NCBI GenBank assembly: GCA_016718405.1
Contig: JADKDJ010000003.1
Coordinates: 310,001 to 374,000, forward strand
Direction of reading: 5' to 3'
DNA from: Candidatus Rhodoferax odensensis
GTDB taxonomy: Bacteria > Pseudomonadota > Gammaproteobacteria > Burkholderiales > Burkholderiaceae_C
DNA length: 64,000 nucleotides
Part shown: positions 27,034-35,294 of the stretch, piece after piece
How the letters are laid out: each line of letters opens with the position of its first letter
How positions within the stretch are numbered: the stretch's first letter is position 1
Notes under the pieces: generated by a model
Databases searched by the model: none
Told to the model about the DNA's origin: nothing
The model's input: only the letters and a program-made list of their open reading frames with translations
Position numbers and translations under genes: made by a program

Positions 27034-27177
27034 CTTGCCGGGGTTCTTCTTGCTGCGCGTGGCGGGGCCGCGCTCCAGGCTGCGGCGCTGGCCTTTGCCG
27101 GTGGTGAAGCACACGCCACTGGGGGCGACGGGCTTGGCAGCGCAACGATCACTTTCGGTTCGGATTTTCTTGGCCAT
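27013..27177 (-). CDS. Small basic protein, 54 aa
   Basis: Begins MAKKIRTESDRCAAK, then PSGVCFTTGKGQRRSLERG, and ends KKNPGKRCKKGG. Three cysteines and about 16 Lys/Arg; no signal peptide or membrane segment. I recognise no family; the composition suggests nucleic-acid binding or ribosome association. Support for it being real: an ATG start, a clear charge pattern rather than shadow-like sequence, and an independent truncated copy of its 3' end downstream of icmF. The upstream region has only a weak GGAATTC as a ribosome-binding site. Confidence 0.55.
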   Translation of the reverse strand: MAKKIRTESDRCAAKPVAPSGVCFTTGKGQRRSLERGPATRSKKNPGKRCKKGG

Positions 27178-27337
27178 GGTGAATTCCAGATAGAGAGGTT
27201 AGACAAACCCGATATTAGGCCACAGTCGCCGCGCCAACTAAGCCCCGAACTGTCCGGCACTGCACGAAAGTCAGTGTCCCACTAGAATGGCTCTTCCCGC
27301 CGCCGCCCCGGGGCGGGACCCATCTACCACCCTAGCA

Positions 27338-28660
27338 ATGACGTCCGACACCACAAGTGCGGCGCGACGATCCTGGCTGACTCGACTGGCGTCCTGGCTG
27401 ACGCTGGCACCAACTGATCTGCTGCGCGAGCGCGCCTACCGCCGACTCTGGTCATCCATTTTGATCAGCTCCTTTGGCGCCCAAGTCACGATGCTGGCGT
27501 TGCCTTTGACCGCGGCGGTGTTGCTGCACGCCACGCCCACGCAGATGGGGCTGCTGACCTTCATGGAGCTGGCGCCCTTTGTGCTCTTGTCATTGCCCTC
27601 CGGTGTGTGGCTGGATAGGGTGCGCAAGCTGCCGGTGTACGTCGTCGGCGAAGGCTTGATTGCGCTGGTCTTGGCCAGTGTGCCACTGGCCTGGAAATTC
27701 GACTTCCTGAGCATGGGTTTCCTGTACGTGGTGGCCTTCGCCATTGGCTGTGTGTTCGTCACCGCCGGCACGGCGGCGCAGATTGTGTTGACCCAGGTGG
27801 TGCCACGCGAACGGCTGGTGGAGGCCCATGCCAAGAATGCGCTGGCCTCATCCGGGGCCGAGGTGGCCGGACCCGGCGTGGCGGGGGCGCTCATCAAGCT
27901 GGTGGGCGCGCCGCTGGCGCTGTTGGCCGACGCCGCCTTGCTGCTGCTCAGCGTGTCGATTCTGCGCGGCATTCGGGTGAACGAGGTGCGGCCGGTCAAC
28001 GCCGAGGCGCACTTCTGGCGCGACCTCAAGGAAGGTGTGCATTTTGTGGCGCGCCAACCCCTGTTGGTGGCGCTGGCCACGGCGGTCGGTTTATGGCAGG
28101 CCTGCCACCATGCGGCCATGGTGGTGCAAATCTTGTTTGCCACCCGGGTCTTGGGCCTCAATGAACACCAGATCGGCTTGTGTTACGTGGGCATGGGTCT
28201 GGGCACGGTGGTGGCCAGTACGCTGGGCAACCGCATCTCGCGCCATGTGGGGCCGGGCCCGTGCCTGGTGTTGGGTTTCGCGGTGTGTGGACTGGGCTGG
28301 CTGCAACTGGCCTGGATGCCGGCCAACGTCTGGGGCGTGGTGTCGTTCGTGCTGATGCTGCTGTGTTTCAGCGCCGGCGCGGTGCTGATCTTCATCAACT
28401 TTCTGGCGCTGCGACAGGCCGTCACACCCGAGCCTTTGTTGGGCCGCATGACCAGCACCATGCGCTGGCTGATCCTCATTCCGGCTGGCCCGGGCGCCTT
28501 GTTGGGTGGCTACCTGGGGGAGCACTTGGGCTTGCGCTACGCCTTGGCCACCGGCGGTGTCGGGGCGCTGCTATTGGCCGCCTGGGCCTGGCGCCACCCG
28601 GTCATCCGCAACGTGCGCACGCTGCCCAAACTTGACACCCCGACCGCGCTGGCGGCGTAG
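27338..28660 (+). CDS. MFS exporter (enterobactin-exporter-like)
   Basis: 440-aa major facilitator of the MFS_3/EntS-like drug and siderophore exporter group, about 12 hydrophobic segments. Seen: RERAYRRLWSSILISSFGAQVTMLALPL at TM1, LPSGVWLDRVRKLPV as the loop 2-3 motif (family A-motif), and QVVPRERLVEAHAKNALASSGAEVAGPGVAGAL at TM5, typical of EntS-like proteins. I start at the ATG 27338; an upstream in-frame ATG at 27287 would add 17 residues encoded by a GCAATGACG-type repeat end and is probably not coding. Substrate unknown; no biosynthetic genes nearby. Convergent with the M32 peptidase. Confidence 0.88.
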   Translation: MTSDTTSAARRSWLTRLASWLTLAPTDLLRERAYRRLWSSILISSFGAQVTMLALPLTAAVLLHATPTQMGLLTFMELAPFVLLSLPSGVWLDRVRKLPVYVVGEGLIALVLASVPLAWKFDFLSMGFLYVVAFAIGCVFVTAGTAAQIVLTQVVPRERLVEAHAKNALASSGAEVAGPGVAGALIKLVGAPLALLADAALLLLSVSILRGIRVNEVRPVNAEAHFWRDLKEGVHFVARQPLLVALATAVGLWQACHHAAMVVQILFATRVLGLNEHQIGLCYVGMGLGTVVASTLGNRISRHVGPGPCLVLGFAVCGLGWLQLAWMPANVWGVVSFVLMLLCFSAGAVLIFINFLALRQAVTPEPLLGRMTSTMRWLILIPAGPGALLGGYLGEHLGLRYALATGGVGALLLAAWAWRHPVIRNVRTLPKLDTPTALAA

Positions 28661-28712
28661 CGCCAGCGAGCCCGGCCCGCGCAGCTCGTACCCTGCCGCT
28701 TGCCGTAACCCT

Positions 28713-30203
28713 TCAGGACCCGAGGTAGCGCTGCTCCAGGTGACGGCGGTAATGACTCACCTGCAGCGTCTGGCCGGTGGCGCGCGTCATCAGCTCGGAA
28801 ATTTCCCACCGGCTGGCCTGACTCCAGATGTTGGTGTCGAGCCAGTTCATCACGGCAGACAGGTCGCCCGCAGCAATTCTCTGGTCCAGATCGGGGGTCT
28901 GTTGCCGGATGGTGGCGAAGTACTGCGCCGCGTACATGGCGCCCAGTGTGTAGCTGGGAAAGTAGCCAATCAAGCCCATTGGCCAATGGATGTCTTGCAT
29001 GCAGCCGTCTTGGTAGTTGCCACGCGTGTCCACGCCCAGACTGGCCCGCATTTTCTCGTCCCACAGCGCGGGGATGTCTTCGACCTCGATGTCGCCTTCG
29101 ATCAAGGCGCGCTCAATTTCGTAACGCAGAATGACATGGGCTGGGTAGCTCAGCTCATCGGCATCGACCCGAATCAAGCCGGGCCGCACGCGGGTGCACA
29201 AGCGCGCCAGATTGTCGGCTTGCAGCGCCGCCTGCTCGCCCAGGTGTTGGCGTACCAGCGGTGCGATCAGCGACAGGAAGGCGGGGCCGCGACCCAACTG
29301 CATCTCAAATGACAAGCTTTGACTTTCATGCACGCCCATCGTGCGCGCTCGCCCGATCGGCAGGTGAACCAGCTCACGCGGCAAGCGCTGCTCGTAGCGG
29401 GCGTGGCCGGTCTCATGAATGATGCCCATGAGACTCGGTAGAAAGTTGTCTTCGCGGTAGCGCGTGGTGATGCGCACATCTTCCGGTACGCCGGCGCAAA
29501 AGGGATGGGTCGAGAGGTCCAACCGACCGGCATCGAAGTCAAAGCCCAGTAGTTTCATCACGTCCAGGCCCAGTGCACGCTGCGACTCGATCGCAAACGG
29601 CCCCGCTGGTTGGAGCACCGTCTCGTCGGCTTGCTTGTCCATGACTTGTTGAACCAGCCCTGGCAGCCAGCTTTTGACGTCGGCAAAGATGCGGTCGAGC
29701 TCGTCACAACGCATGCCGGGTTCGTGCTTGTTCATCAGGGCTTCATAGCGCGAGGTACCAAAGTGGTCGGACAGCAAGGTGGCCTCCTGACGGGCCAGAT
29801 CGATCACGCGACGCAGATTTGGTAGCAGTGCGCTCCAGTCGTTGGCCGGGCGCTGGCTGCGCCAGGCGTGCTCACAACGCGAGCCTGCCAGGCTTTGCGC
29901 CTCGACCAGTTGTGACGGCAGCAGATTCGACAGCGCCCACTGACGTCGCATCTCACGAACCGAGGCGCGTTCCATGTTACTGAGGGGCGCTTGCTCGGCG
30001 GCATCGAGCAAGCTTGCCAGGGCGGCGTCCGTGATGATCTGATGGGTCAGCACACCTACCTCGGCCAGAGCCTGACTGCGTGCCTCGTTGCCCTTGAGCG
30101 GCATCATGGCCGACTGGTCCCAGGAGGCGATTGCCGCAAGGTGATGAAAGTGGTGCAGCTTGGTGAAAACCGCCAGCAGTTGCGAATAGGCTGAAAGGCT
30201 CAT
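28713..30203 (-). CDS. M32 carboxypeptidase (Taq type)
   Basis: 496-aa metallocarboxypeptidase that releases C-terminal residues with broad specificity. Seen in order: HPFCAGVPEDVRITTRY, the HExxH zinc motif IIHETGHARYEQ, the second-ligand region GVHESQSLSFEMQLGR, IRVDADELSYPAHVILR and GCMQDIHWPMGLIGYFPSY. All M32 signature motifs are intact. Cytoplasmic, no signal peptide. The start at 30203 (MSLSAYSQL) is preferred to the in-frame one at 30233. Confidence 0.95.
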   Translation of the reverse strand: MSLSAYSQLLAVFTKLHHFHHLAAIASWDQSAMMPLKGNEARSQALAEVGVLTHQIITDAALASLLDAAEQAPLSNMERASVREMRRQWALSNLLPSQLVEAQSLAGSRCEHAWRSQRPANDWSALLPNLRRVIDLARQEATLLSDHFGTSRYEALMNKHEPGMRCDELDRIFADVKSWLPGLVQQVMDKQADETVLQPAGPFAIESQRALGLDVMKLLGFDFDAGRLDLSTHPFCAGVPEDVRITTRYREDNFLPSLMGIIHETGHARYEQRLPRELVHLPIGRARTMGVHESQSLSFEMQLGRGPAFLSLIAPLVRQHLGEQAALQADNLARLCTRVRPGLIRVDADELSYPAHVILRYEIERALIEGDIEVEDIPALWDEKMRASLGVDTRGNYQDGCMQDIHWPMGLIGYFPSYTLGAMYAAQYFATIRQQTPDLDQRIAAGDLSAVMNWLDTNIWSQASRWEISELMTRATGQTLQVSHYRRHLEQRYLGS

Positions 30204-30364
30204 GGCGTCGATCCGGTCGGAGGGAGCGCACATGATGCCAGCGATTGCGCGACATGGTGGCTGCCGCGGGGCTCAATCAGCTGCGACGGTAATATTCACC
30301 AGGGCGCAATCAGCGCCTGAACGTGGGCCAACCCACCGCCATGGCCGGCGAGCCTATGCTGTTG

Positions 30365-30583
30365 TCAATTGGGAAAGACCTCGTCCTCGTCGTCCAGGTC
30401 GTCGTTGAGGGCGGCGCGCGCTGCCGTTGGCAGCTTGGCAAAAGGAATCAGGGGTTTGTCCAGCGGGTGGAGTTTGTGACGGGTGAGCCCACGCAATTGG
30501 GTCGAGCGCTCCATGGTACGCAGTACCAGCTCGGGCTCCATCATCAAGCTGAAGGTGTTGAGGGCGTGTGCCGTGGTTCTCAT
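30365..30583 (-). CDS. Hypothetical protein, 72 aa
   Basis: MRTTAHALNTFSLMMEP at the N-terminus and an acidic end LNDDLDDEDEVFPN. Start at 30583 is supported by AGGAGA about 8 bases upstream on the minus strand (30592-30597). Residues 20-60 read as a basic amphipathic segment (TQLRGLTRHKLHPLDKP). No family recognised, no signal peptide. It stands alone in a 570-bp stretch between the M32 gene and dbpA. Confidence 0.6.
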   Translation of the reverse strand: MRTTAHALNTFSLMMEPELVLRTMERSTQLRGLTRHKLHPLDKPLIPFAKLPTAARAALNDDLDDEDEVFPN

Positions 30584-30603
30584 GGTGTGGTTCTCCTGAA
30601 ACC

Positions 30604-30658
30604 TTGCGGGACAGACCTTGAGCGCTGTCCTCAACGGATTGCCGGATGTCGGCTGGTC
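30604..30658. repeat. Dispersed 55-bp repeat, copy 1
   Basis: TTGCGGGACAGACCT...GGATGTCGGCTGGTC. Two related copies lie at 32273-32317 (minus, 10 nt shorter) and 44175-44229 (plus). The GGACAG/CTGTCC part can form a short stem. It sits upstream of the 72-aa gene. Confidence 0.85.
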
Positions 30659-30771
30659 ACGCCAGACCCTGGCGCTTGGGAGAACTATAGTTTGCTGGGG
30701 CAAAAATGTTGAGTCGGCATATGGCGCAAGTCGCTGTAGGACTTTGCCCGACAAACTGACCCTGTGCGCGA

Positions 30772-32214
30772 TCAGGCATCTTGCTCGACCAACCGGACTT
30801 TGACACTCTTGCCTTTGATGCGCCCGGCGTTGAGTTTTTGCAGCGCTGCCTGGGCGATGTCGCGGTTCACCGCGACGAAGGTCGTGAACTCGGTGACGTT
30901 GATCTTGCCAATCTGCTCACGGCTGTAGCCGGCGTCGGCGGTCAGGGCGCCCAGCACATCGCCGGGGCGGATCTTCTCTTTGCGCCCACCCAGTATCTGC
31001 AGCGTCACCATCGGCGGCAGTAGCGGCTCGGTGCTGCTTGGGGTCAGTTCATCGAGCTTGTGCCAGACCGACTCGCGCGCCTGATACTGCTCGATCTTGC
31101 CGACTGAACCCATTTCGGGCAAGCTCGCCAGGCTCAAGGCCAGGCCCGACTGACCGGCCCGGCCGGTGCGGCCGACGCGGTGTACATGCACTTCCGGGTC
31201 TGGCGTGATGTCAACGTTGATCACGGCTTCGAGCTCCTTGATGTCCAGTCCACGCGAAGCCACGTCGGTGGCTACCAGGACCGAGCAACTGCGGTTGGCA
31301 AACTGGGCCAGTACCGCATCGCGTTCGCGTTGCTCCAGTTCACCGTACAGCGCCAGCGCAGCAAAGCCCTGTTGGCGCAGGTAAGCCAGCAGATCCTTGC
31401 ATTGTTGCTTGGTGTTGCAGAAGGCCAGTGTGCTGACCGGACGAAAGTGGTTGAGCATCAGCGCCACGGCCTGCAGCCGGTTGGTGCGCGTGACTTCGTA
31501 GAAACGCTGCTCGATCAGGCTCTCGCTGTGCTGGGCTTCAATCCTGACCTGAACCGGATTGCGCATGAAGGCACTGGCAAGCTTCTCGATGCCGGGTGGA
31601 TAGGTGGCCGAAAACAGCAGTGTCTGCCGCGCTGGCGGACATTGCTTGGCGACGGTGGTGATGTCGTCGAAGAAGCCCATGTCGAGCATGCGATCAGCCT
31701 CATCGAGCACCAACGTGTTGAGCGCCTCCAGCGTGAGGTAGCCACGCGCCAAATGATCCATGATGCGCCCCGGCGTGCCCACCACAATGTGGGCCCCATG
31801 CTCCAATGACGCCCGTTGCCCGCGCAAGGCCACGCCTCCGCACAGCGTCACGACTTTGACGTTGTCTTGCGCGCGCGCCAGGCGCCGGATTTCCACGGCG
31901 ACCTGGTCGGCCAGTTCGCGGGTCGGACATAGCACCAGGGTTTGGACCGCAAAACGGCGCGGGTTCAGGCGTTGCAGCGCGGCCAAGGCAAAGGCGGCGG
32001 TCTTGCCACTGCCGGTCTTGGCCTGTGCGATCAGGTCCTGGCCCGACAGCGCCGCAGGCAGGCAGGCCGCCTGGATCGGCGTCATGCTCAGGTAGCCCAA
32101 TTGCGTCAGGTTCGCCAGGGTGGGTGGGTCCAGCGAGAGTGTGCTGAAAGCCGGACCACTCGCGACGGGGGCCGTGGCCGGGGTGTTCGGTGCTGGGGCG
32201 GATGCTTTGGTCAT
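30772..32214 (-). CDS. dbpA: DEAD-box RNA helicase DbpA
   Basis: 480-aa ATP-dependent RNA helicase specific in E. coli for 23S rRNA hairpin 92, acting in 50S assembly. Seen: Q-motif MTPIQAACLPAALSGQD, Walker A AKTGSGKT, PTRELADQ, GTPGRIMDHL, DEAD variant LDEADRMLDMGF, SAT, then RGLDIKELEAVINVD, HRVGRTGRAG. The C-terminal ~75 residues (LQILGGRKEKIRPGDVLGAL ... GRIKGKSVKVRL) are the DbpA RNA-binding RRM that sets its specificity. ATG at 32214 chosen (MTKASAP); an earlier one at 32244 is less likely. Confidence 0.96.
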   Translation of the reverse strand: MTKASAPAPNTPATAPVASGPAFSTLSLDPPTLANLTQLGYLSMTPIQAACLPAALSGQDLIAQAKTGSGKTAAFALAALQRLNPRRFAVQTLVLCPTRELADQVAVEIRRLARAQDNVKVVTLCGGVALRGQRASLEHGAHIVVGTPGRIMDHLARGYLTLEALNTLVLDEADRMLDMGFFDDITTVAKQCPPARQTLLFSATYPPGIEKLASAFMRNPVQVRIEAQHSESLIEQRFYEVTRTNRLQAVALMLNHFRPVSTLAFCNTKQQCKDLLAYLRQQGFAALALYGELEQRERDAVLAQFANRSCSVLVATDVASRGLDIKELEAVINVDITPDPEVHVHRVGRTGRAGQSGLALSLASLPEMGSVGKIEQYQARESVWHKLDELTPSSTEPLLPPMVTLQILGGRKEKIRPGDVLGALTADAGYSREQIGKINVTEFTTFVAVNRDIAQAALQKLNAGRIKGKSVKVRLVEQDA

Positions 32215-32272
32215 GTAGCGATTATCGACACGCTGACTCGGCACCGCGGTGCCGGGGCTTCTAGAATGGCCG

Positions 32273-32317
32273 GAACAGCCAACATCCTGAGGACCGAGCT
32301 ATAGGTCTGTCCCGCAA
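32273..32317 (-). repeat. Dispersed repeat, copy 2 (inverted)
   Basis: Reverse complement reads TTGCGGGACAGACCTATAGC and ends GATGTTGGCTGTTC; it lacks 10 nt present in the other two copies. It occupies the 121-bp divergent gap between dbpA and the M14 gene and may carry or neighbour their promoters. Confidence 0.85.
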
Positions 32318-32335
32318 AGCATCGCGAAACACTTC

Positions 32336-33487
32336 ATGACCCAACTTCACATTTCCAGCAGCTTTGATTCCGGCGCCATCGAGGTGCTGAGCGTGACCGA
32401 CCCCGGCGACATCCGGCTTAATATTCGGGCCGACAATGCAAGCGAATTCGCGCAATGGTTTCACTTTTGCCTGCATGGCGCGGCACGACTGCCTGTCACC
32501 ATGCGGTTTCTCAATGCGGGTCAGTGCGCCTACCCCAAGGGATGGGTTGACTACCGGGTCGTCGCCAGCTATGACCGCCAGCACTGGTTTCGCATCAGCA
32601 CGGATTTTGACGGGCAGATCATGGTGGCGACACTGACGCCCGAAACGGATTGCGTTTACTTCGCCTATTTCGAGCCCTATTCTCACGAGCGCCACCTTGA
32701 CTTGATCGGCTCCGCGGCGGCGTCTGAGCACGTGCAAGTGCGCCGGCTGGGTGCTACCCTGGACGGGCGTGACATGACCCTGTTGCGGATCACCGACGAG
32801 CAGGCCGTGGCGCTCGTGCCACAACGACGCAAGGTCTGGTTGATCGCCCGCCAGCATCCCGGCGAAACAATGGCGCAATGGTTCATTGAAGGCTTGCTGG
32901 AGCGCCTGCTGGACGTGGACGATCCGGTTGCCAAAGTGCTGCTGGCCAAATGCGTGTTCTACGTGGTGCCCAACATGAACCCCGACGGCGCCGTGCGCGG
33001 CAACCTGCGCACCAACGTGGCGGGCGCCAATCTGAACCGCGAGTGGCAGGCGCCGAGCATGGACAGGTCGCCCGAGGTCTTTCTGGTACGCCAGGCCATG
33101 CAGGAAGTGGGAGTGGACCTGAACCTCGATGTCCATGGCGACGAGGGACTGCCCTACAACTTTGTCGCCGGAACCGAGGGCAACCCTGGCTACAGCGCGC
33201 GAATCGAGGCGCTCGAGAATGCATTCAAGGCCAGCTGGCTCGCGACCTGCCCAGATTTCCAGGTGCAGCACGGCTACCAGCGCGACGCCCCGGGCAGCGC
33301 CAATCCGACCCTGGCCACACACTGGGTCGGCCAGAATTTTGATTGCCTGGCCTATACCATCGAGATGCCTTTCAAGGACAACGCGGATCTGCCCGATGCG
33401 CTGTGCGGCTGGAGTGGCGAGCGCTCGCGCAAGCTGGGAGCCAGCGTGCTGCTGCCCATTCTTGCCGTGGCGGACGTACTACGCTGA
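32336..33487 (+). CDS. M14 cytosolic carboxypeptidase-like protein
   Basis: 383 aa. N-terminal beta domain (residues 1-130) typical of cytosolic carboxypeptidases, then a Zn-carboxypeptidase domain: RQHPGETMAQWFIEGLLE (His and Glu ligands), VPNMNPDGAVRGNLRTNVAGANLNREW, DLNLDVHGDEGLPYNF (third ligand His) and the catalytic Glu region AYTIEMPFKDNADLP. No signal peptide. The CCP relatives in eukaryotes remove glutamate tails; the bacterial substrate is unknown. It is preceded by the dispersed repeat and convergent with gshA. Confidence 0.9.
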   Translation: MTQLHISSSFDSGAIEVLSVTDPGDIRLNIRADNASEFAQWFHFCLHGAARLPVTMRFLNAGQCAYPKGWVDYRVVASYDRQHWFRISTDFDGQIMVATLTPETDCVYFAYFEPYSHERHLDLIGSAAASEHVQVRRLGATLDGRDMTLLRITDEQAVALVPQRRKVWLIARQHPGETMAQWFIEGLLERLLDVDDPVAKVLLAKCVFYVVPNMNPDGAVRGNLRTNVAGANLNREWQAPSMDRSPEVFLVRQAMQEVGVDLNLDVHGDEGLPYNFVAGTEGNPGYSARIEALENAFKASWLATCPDFQVQHGYQRDAPGSANPTLATHWVGQNFDCLAYTIEMPFKDNADLPDALCGWSGERSRKLGASVLLPILAVADVLR

Positions 33488-33541
33488 GCTTGCGCTCACT
33501 GTGCCGCCCACTGCGGCGCTGTGCTTCAGCGATGGCGGGCC

Positions 33542-35104
33542 CTACGCATAGTAAGCGGCGACGTAGTCTTCGAACGGACCTTGCGGCGCCGCCTCAATCT
33601 GCGTCTGCTGCGCGAGCGAGTCGCGCACACTTTGCTCGAGCTGGGTCAGCGTCTGGGCCGCGATCGGCTCGGCCAGCAAGCTCGCCTTGTGTTGCCTGGA
33701 CAGGTCCATAGCGTAGGCATAGAAGCTGCCCTGTCGACGCACGCCCGCCAGCACCTGTGCCGAGGGCGTGAGTTCGGGCTGGTCAATGCGCAGGCGCAGA
33801 GTTTGCAGTGTCTGGCTGTAGCGCTGATTGCCGTAGGCGGCGTCGAGCATGGCGGCAAACGGTGCCATGTCGTCGAACAACTCGTGCGCCAGCGGGCGAA
33901 ACGCTTGCTCGCGGTTGTGTACCAGCAATTGCAGGTCGTTCTGGCGGCCCCGGCTGACCACACGGCGCTTGTTTTCGGCATTTTCGGCCTGTTCGCGCTC
34001 ACTGATGGGTGGGCTTTCGCGAAACAGGCACATCAGTAGCAACACATCGGCAAAGGGGCCTTGCTCAGGTGCAATGCCAATCGCCTCCATCGGGTTCAGG
34101 TCATACAGGCGCATTTCGACATACTCGACACCTTCGCTGCGCAGCGCCTTGGCTGGCCGCTGGCCGGTGCGGCTGACGCGCTTGGGGCGCATGGCGGCGT
34201 AGAACTCGTTTTCGATCTGCAGCAGATTGGCGTTGAGCTGCTTCCACTGCCCGTCATGTTGCACGCCCAGTTCCTGATAGAAGGGATCGGGTGTGCGGAT
34301 GGCGCGCTCCAGCGCGTCGGTATAGTCAGCCAGTGAGTTGAAACTCACCTGCAGATTGGCCTGGGCGCGGTTCTGGTAGCCCAGATCGCTCATGCGCAGA
34401 CTGGTGGCGTGCGGGTAGTACAGGGTGCCCGAACCGAGTTCCTGCAGGTCGGACTTGCGCCCTTGCAAGAAGGACTTGCAGATGGCGGGCGAGGCGCCAA
34501 ACAGGTAGGGCGCCAGCCAGCCGTAGCGCAGAAAATTCCGAATCAAGTCGAAGTAGCGCTCGCTGATGAAGTCCTTTAGTGGCCCGTGGTTGTTGCAGCA
34601 ATCCTGCAGGGCCAGCCAGAACTCCTGTGGCAGCGACCAGTTGTAATGCACGCCGGCAATGGTCTGCATCTGTCGGCCATAGCGCAGGCCCAATCCTTCG
34701 CGGTACACATGCTTGAAACGCGCGGCGTTGGAATTGCCGTAGTCGGCCAGGGCGATGTCGGTGTCCTGGCCCAATACGCAGGGCATGGAGCTGGCCCACA
34801 TCAACTCGTCACCCAACTGGCGCGCCGTGTAGCGATGGATATCGCGCAGGAATGCCAGCGCAAAATCCGGGTCCTGCGAGGGTGGCGTGATGAATTCGAG
34901 CAGTGCCTCCGCGTAATCGGTGGTGATCCAGGGATGGGTGAGCTTGGCACCCAGCGTACGTGGATGAAGCGTCCGTGCCAGCTTGCCGCTCGGGTCTACG
35001 CGCAGGCACTCCTTTTCGTAACCGCGCGTGATGCCTTGCAACACTTGCGCCTGGGCGCGGCTGGAGAACTGGCTGACCGCATCGCAGCAGGTGAACTTCA
35101 ACAT
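33542..35104 (-). CDS. gshA: Glutamate-cysteine ligase
   Basis: 520-aa type 1 gamma-glutamylcysteine synthetase, first and rate-limiting step of glutathione synthesis. Seen: GITRGYEKECLRVDPSG, THPWITTDYAEALLEFITPP (ATP/Mg glutamates), IAGVHYNWSLPQEFW, TSLRMSDLGYQN, and GVEYVEMRLYDLNPMEAIGI. All are hallmarks of the gammaproteobacterial GshA fold. Length is normal. Start ATG 35104 with no strong Shine-Dalgarno apparent. Glutathione supply fits the ohr and FMN reductase redox genes elsewhere in the window, without direct linkage. Confidence 0.96.
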   Translation of the reverse strand: MLKFTCCDAVSQFSSRAQAQVLQGITRGYEKECLRVDPSGKLARTLHPRTLGAKLTHPWITTDYAEALLEFITPPSQDPDFALAFLRDIHRYTARQLGDELMWASSMPCVLGQDTDIALADYGNSNAARFKHVYREGLGLRYGRQMQTIAGVHYNWSLPQEFWLALQDCCNNHGPLKDFISERYFDLIRNFLRYGWLAPYLFGASPAICKSFLQGRKSDLQELGSGTLYYPHATSLRMSDLGYQNRAQANLQVSFNSLADYTDALERAIRTPDPFYQELGVQHDGQWKQLNANLLQIENEFYAAMRPKRVSRTGQRPAKALRSEGVEYVEMRLYDLNPMEAIGIAPEQGPFADVLLLMCLFRESPPISEREQAENAENKRRVVSRGRQNDLQLLVHNREQAFRPLAHELFDDMAPFAAMLDAAYGNQRYSQTLQTLRLRIDQPELTPSAQVLAGVRRQGSFYAYAMDLSRQHKASLLAEPIAAQTLTQLEQSVRDSLAQQTQIEAAPQGPFEDYVAAYYA

Positions 35105-35294
35105 GACTAAGACTTTCTTGGGATTGACCCGAATACTATGCCAGCCGCAAGGGGTGGGATGCCAGTTGTGGCGCGCTCAAGCACGCCACCGCAGGTGGGG
35201 CCGATCCCGCCACTTGCAAGGCACGGGGCGGCCGCCGCTTCAACGGCTCGTTTGCTCTTGGATGAGGCGCTTGGCAGCTGCCTGTTTGCACCTG

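Noticed and set aside
27287..27337. N-terminal extension of the MFS exporter
   Set aside because: The additional residues come from a GC-rich, Pro/Ala-rich leader ending in a repeat-like GCAATGACG; family members begin near RERAYRRLW, so the later ATG is better.
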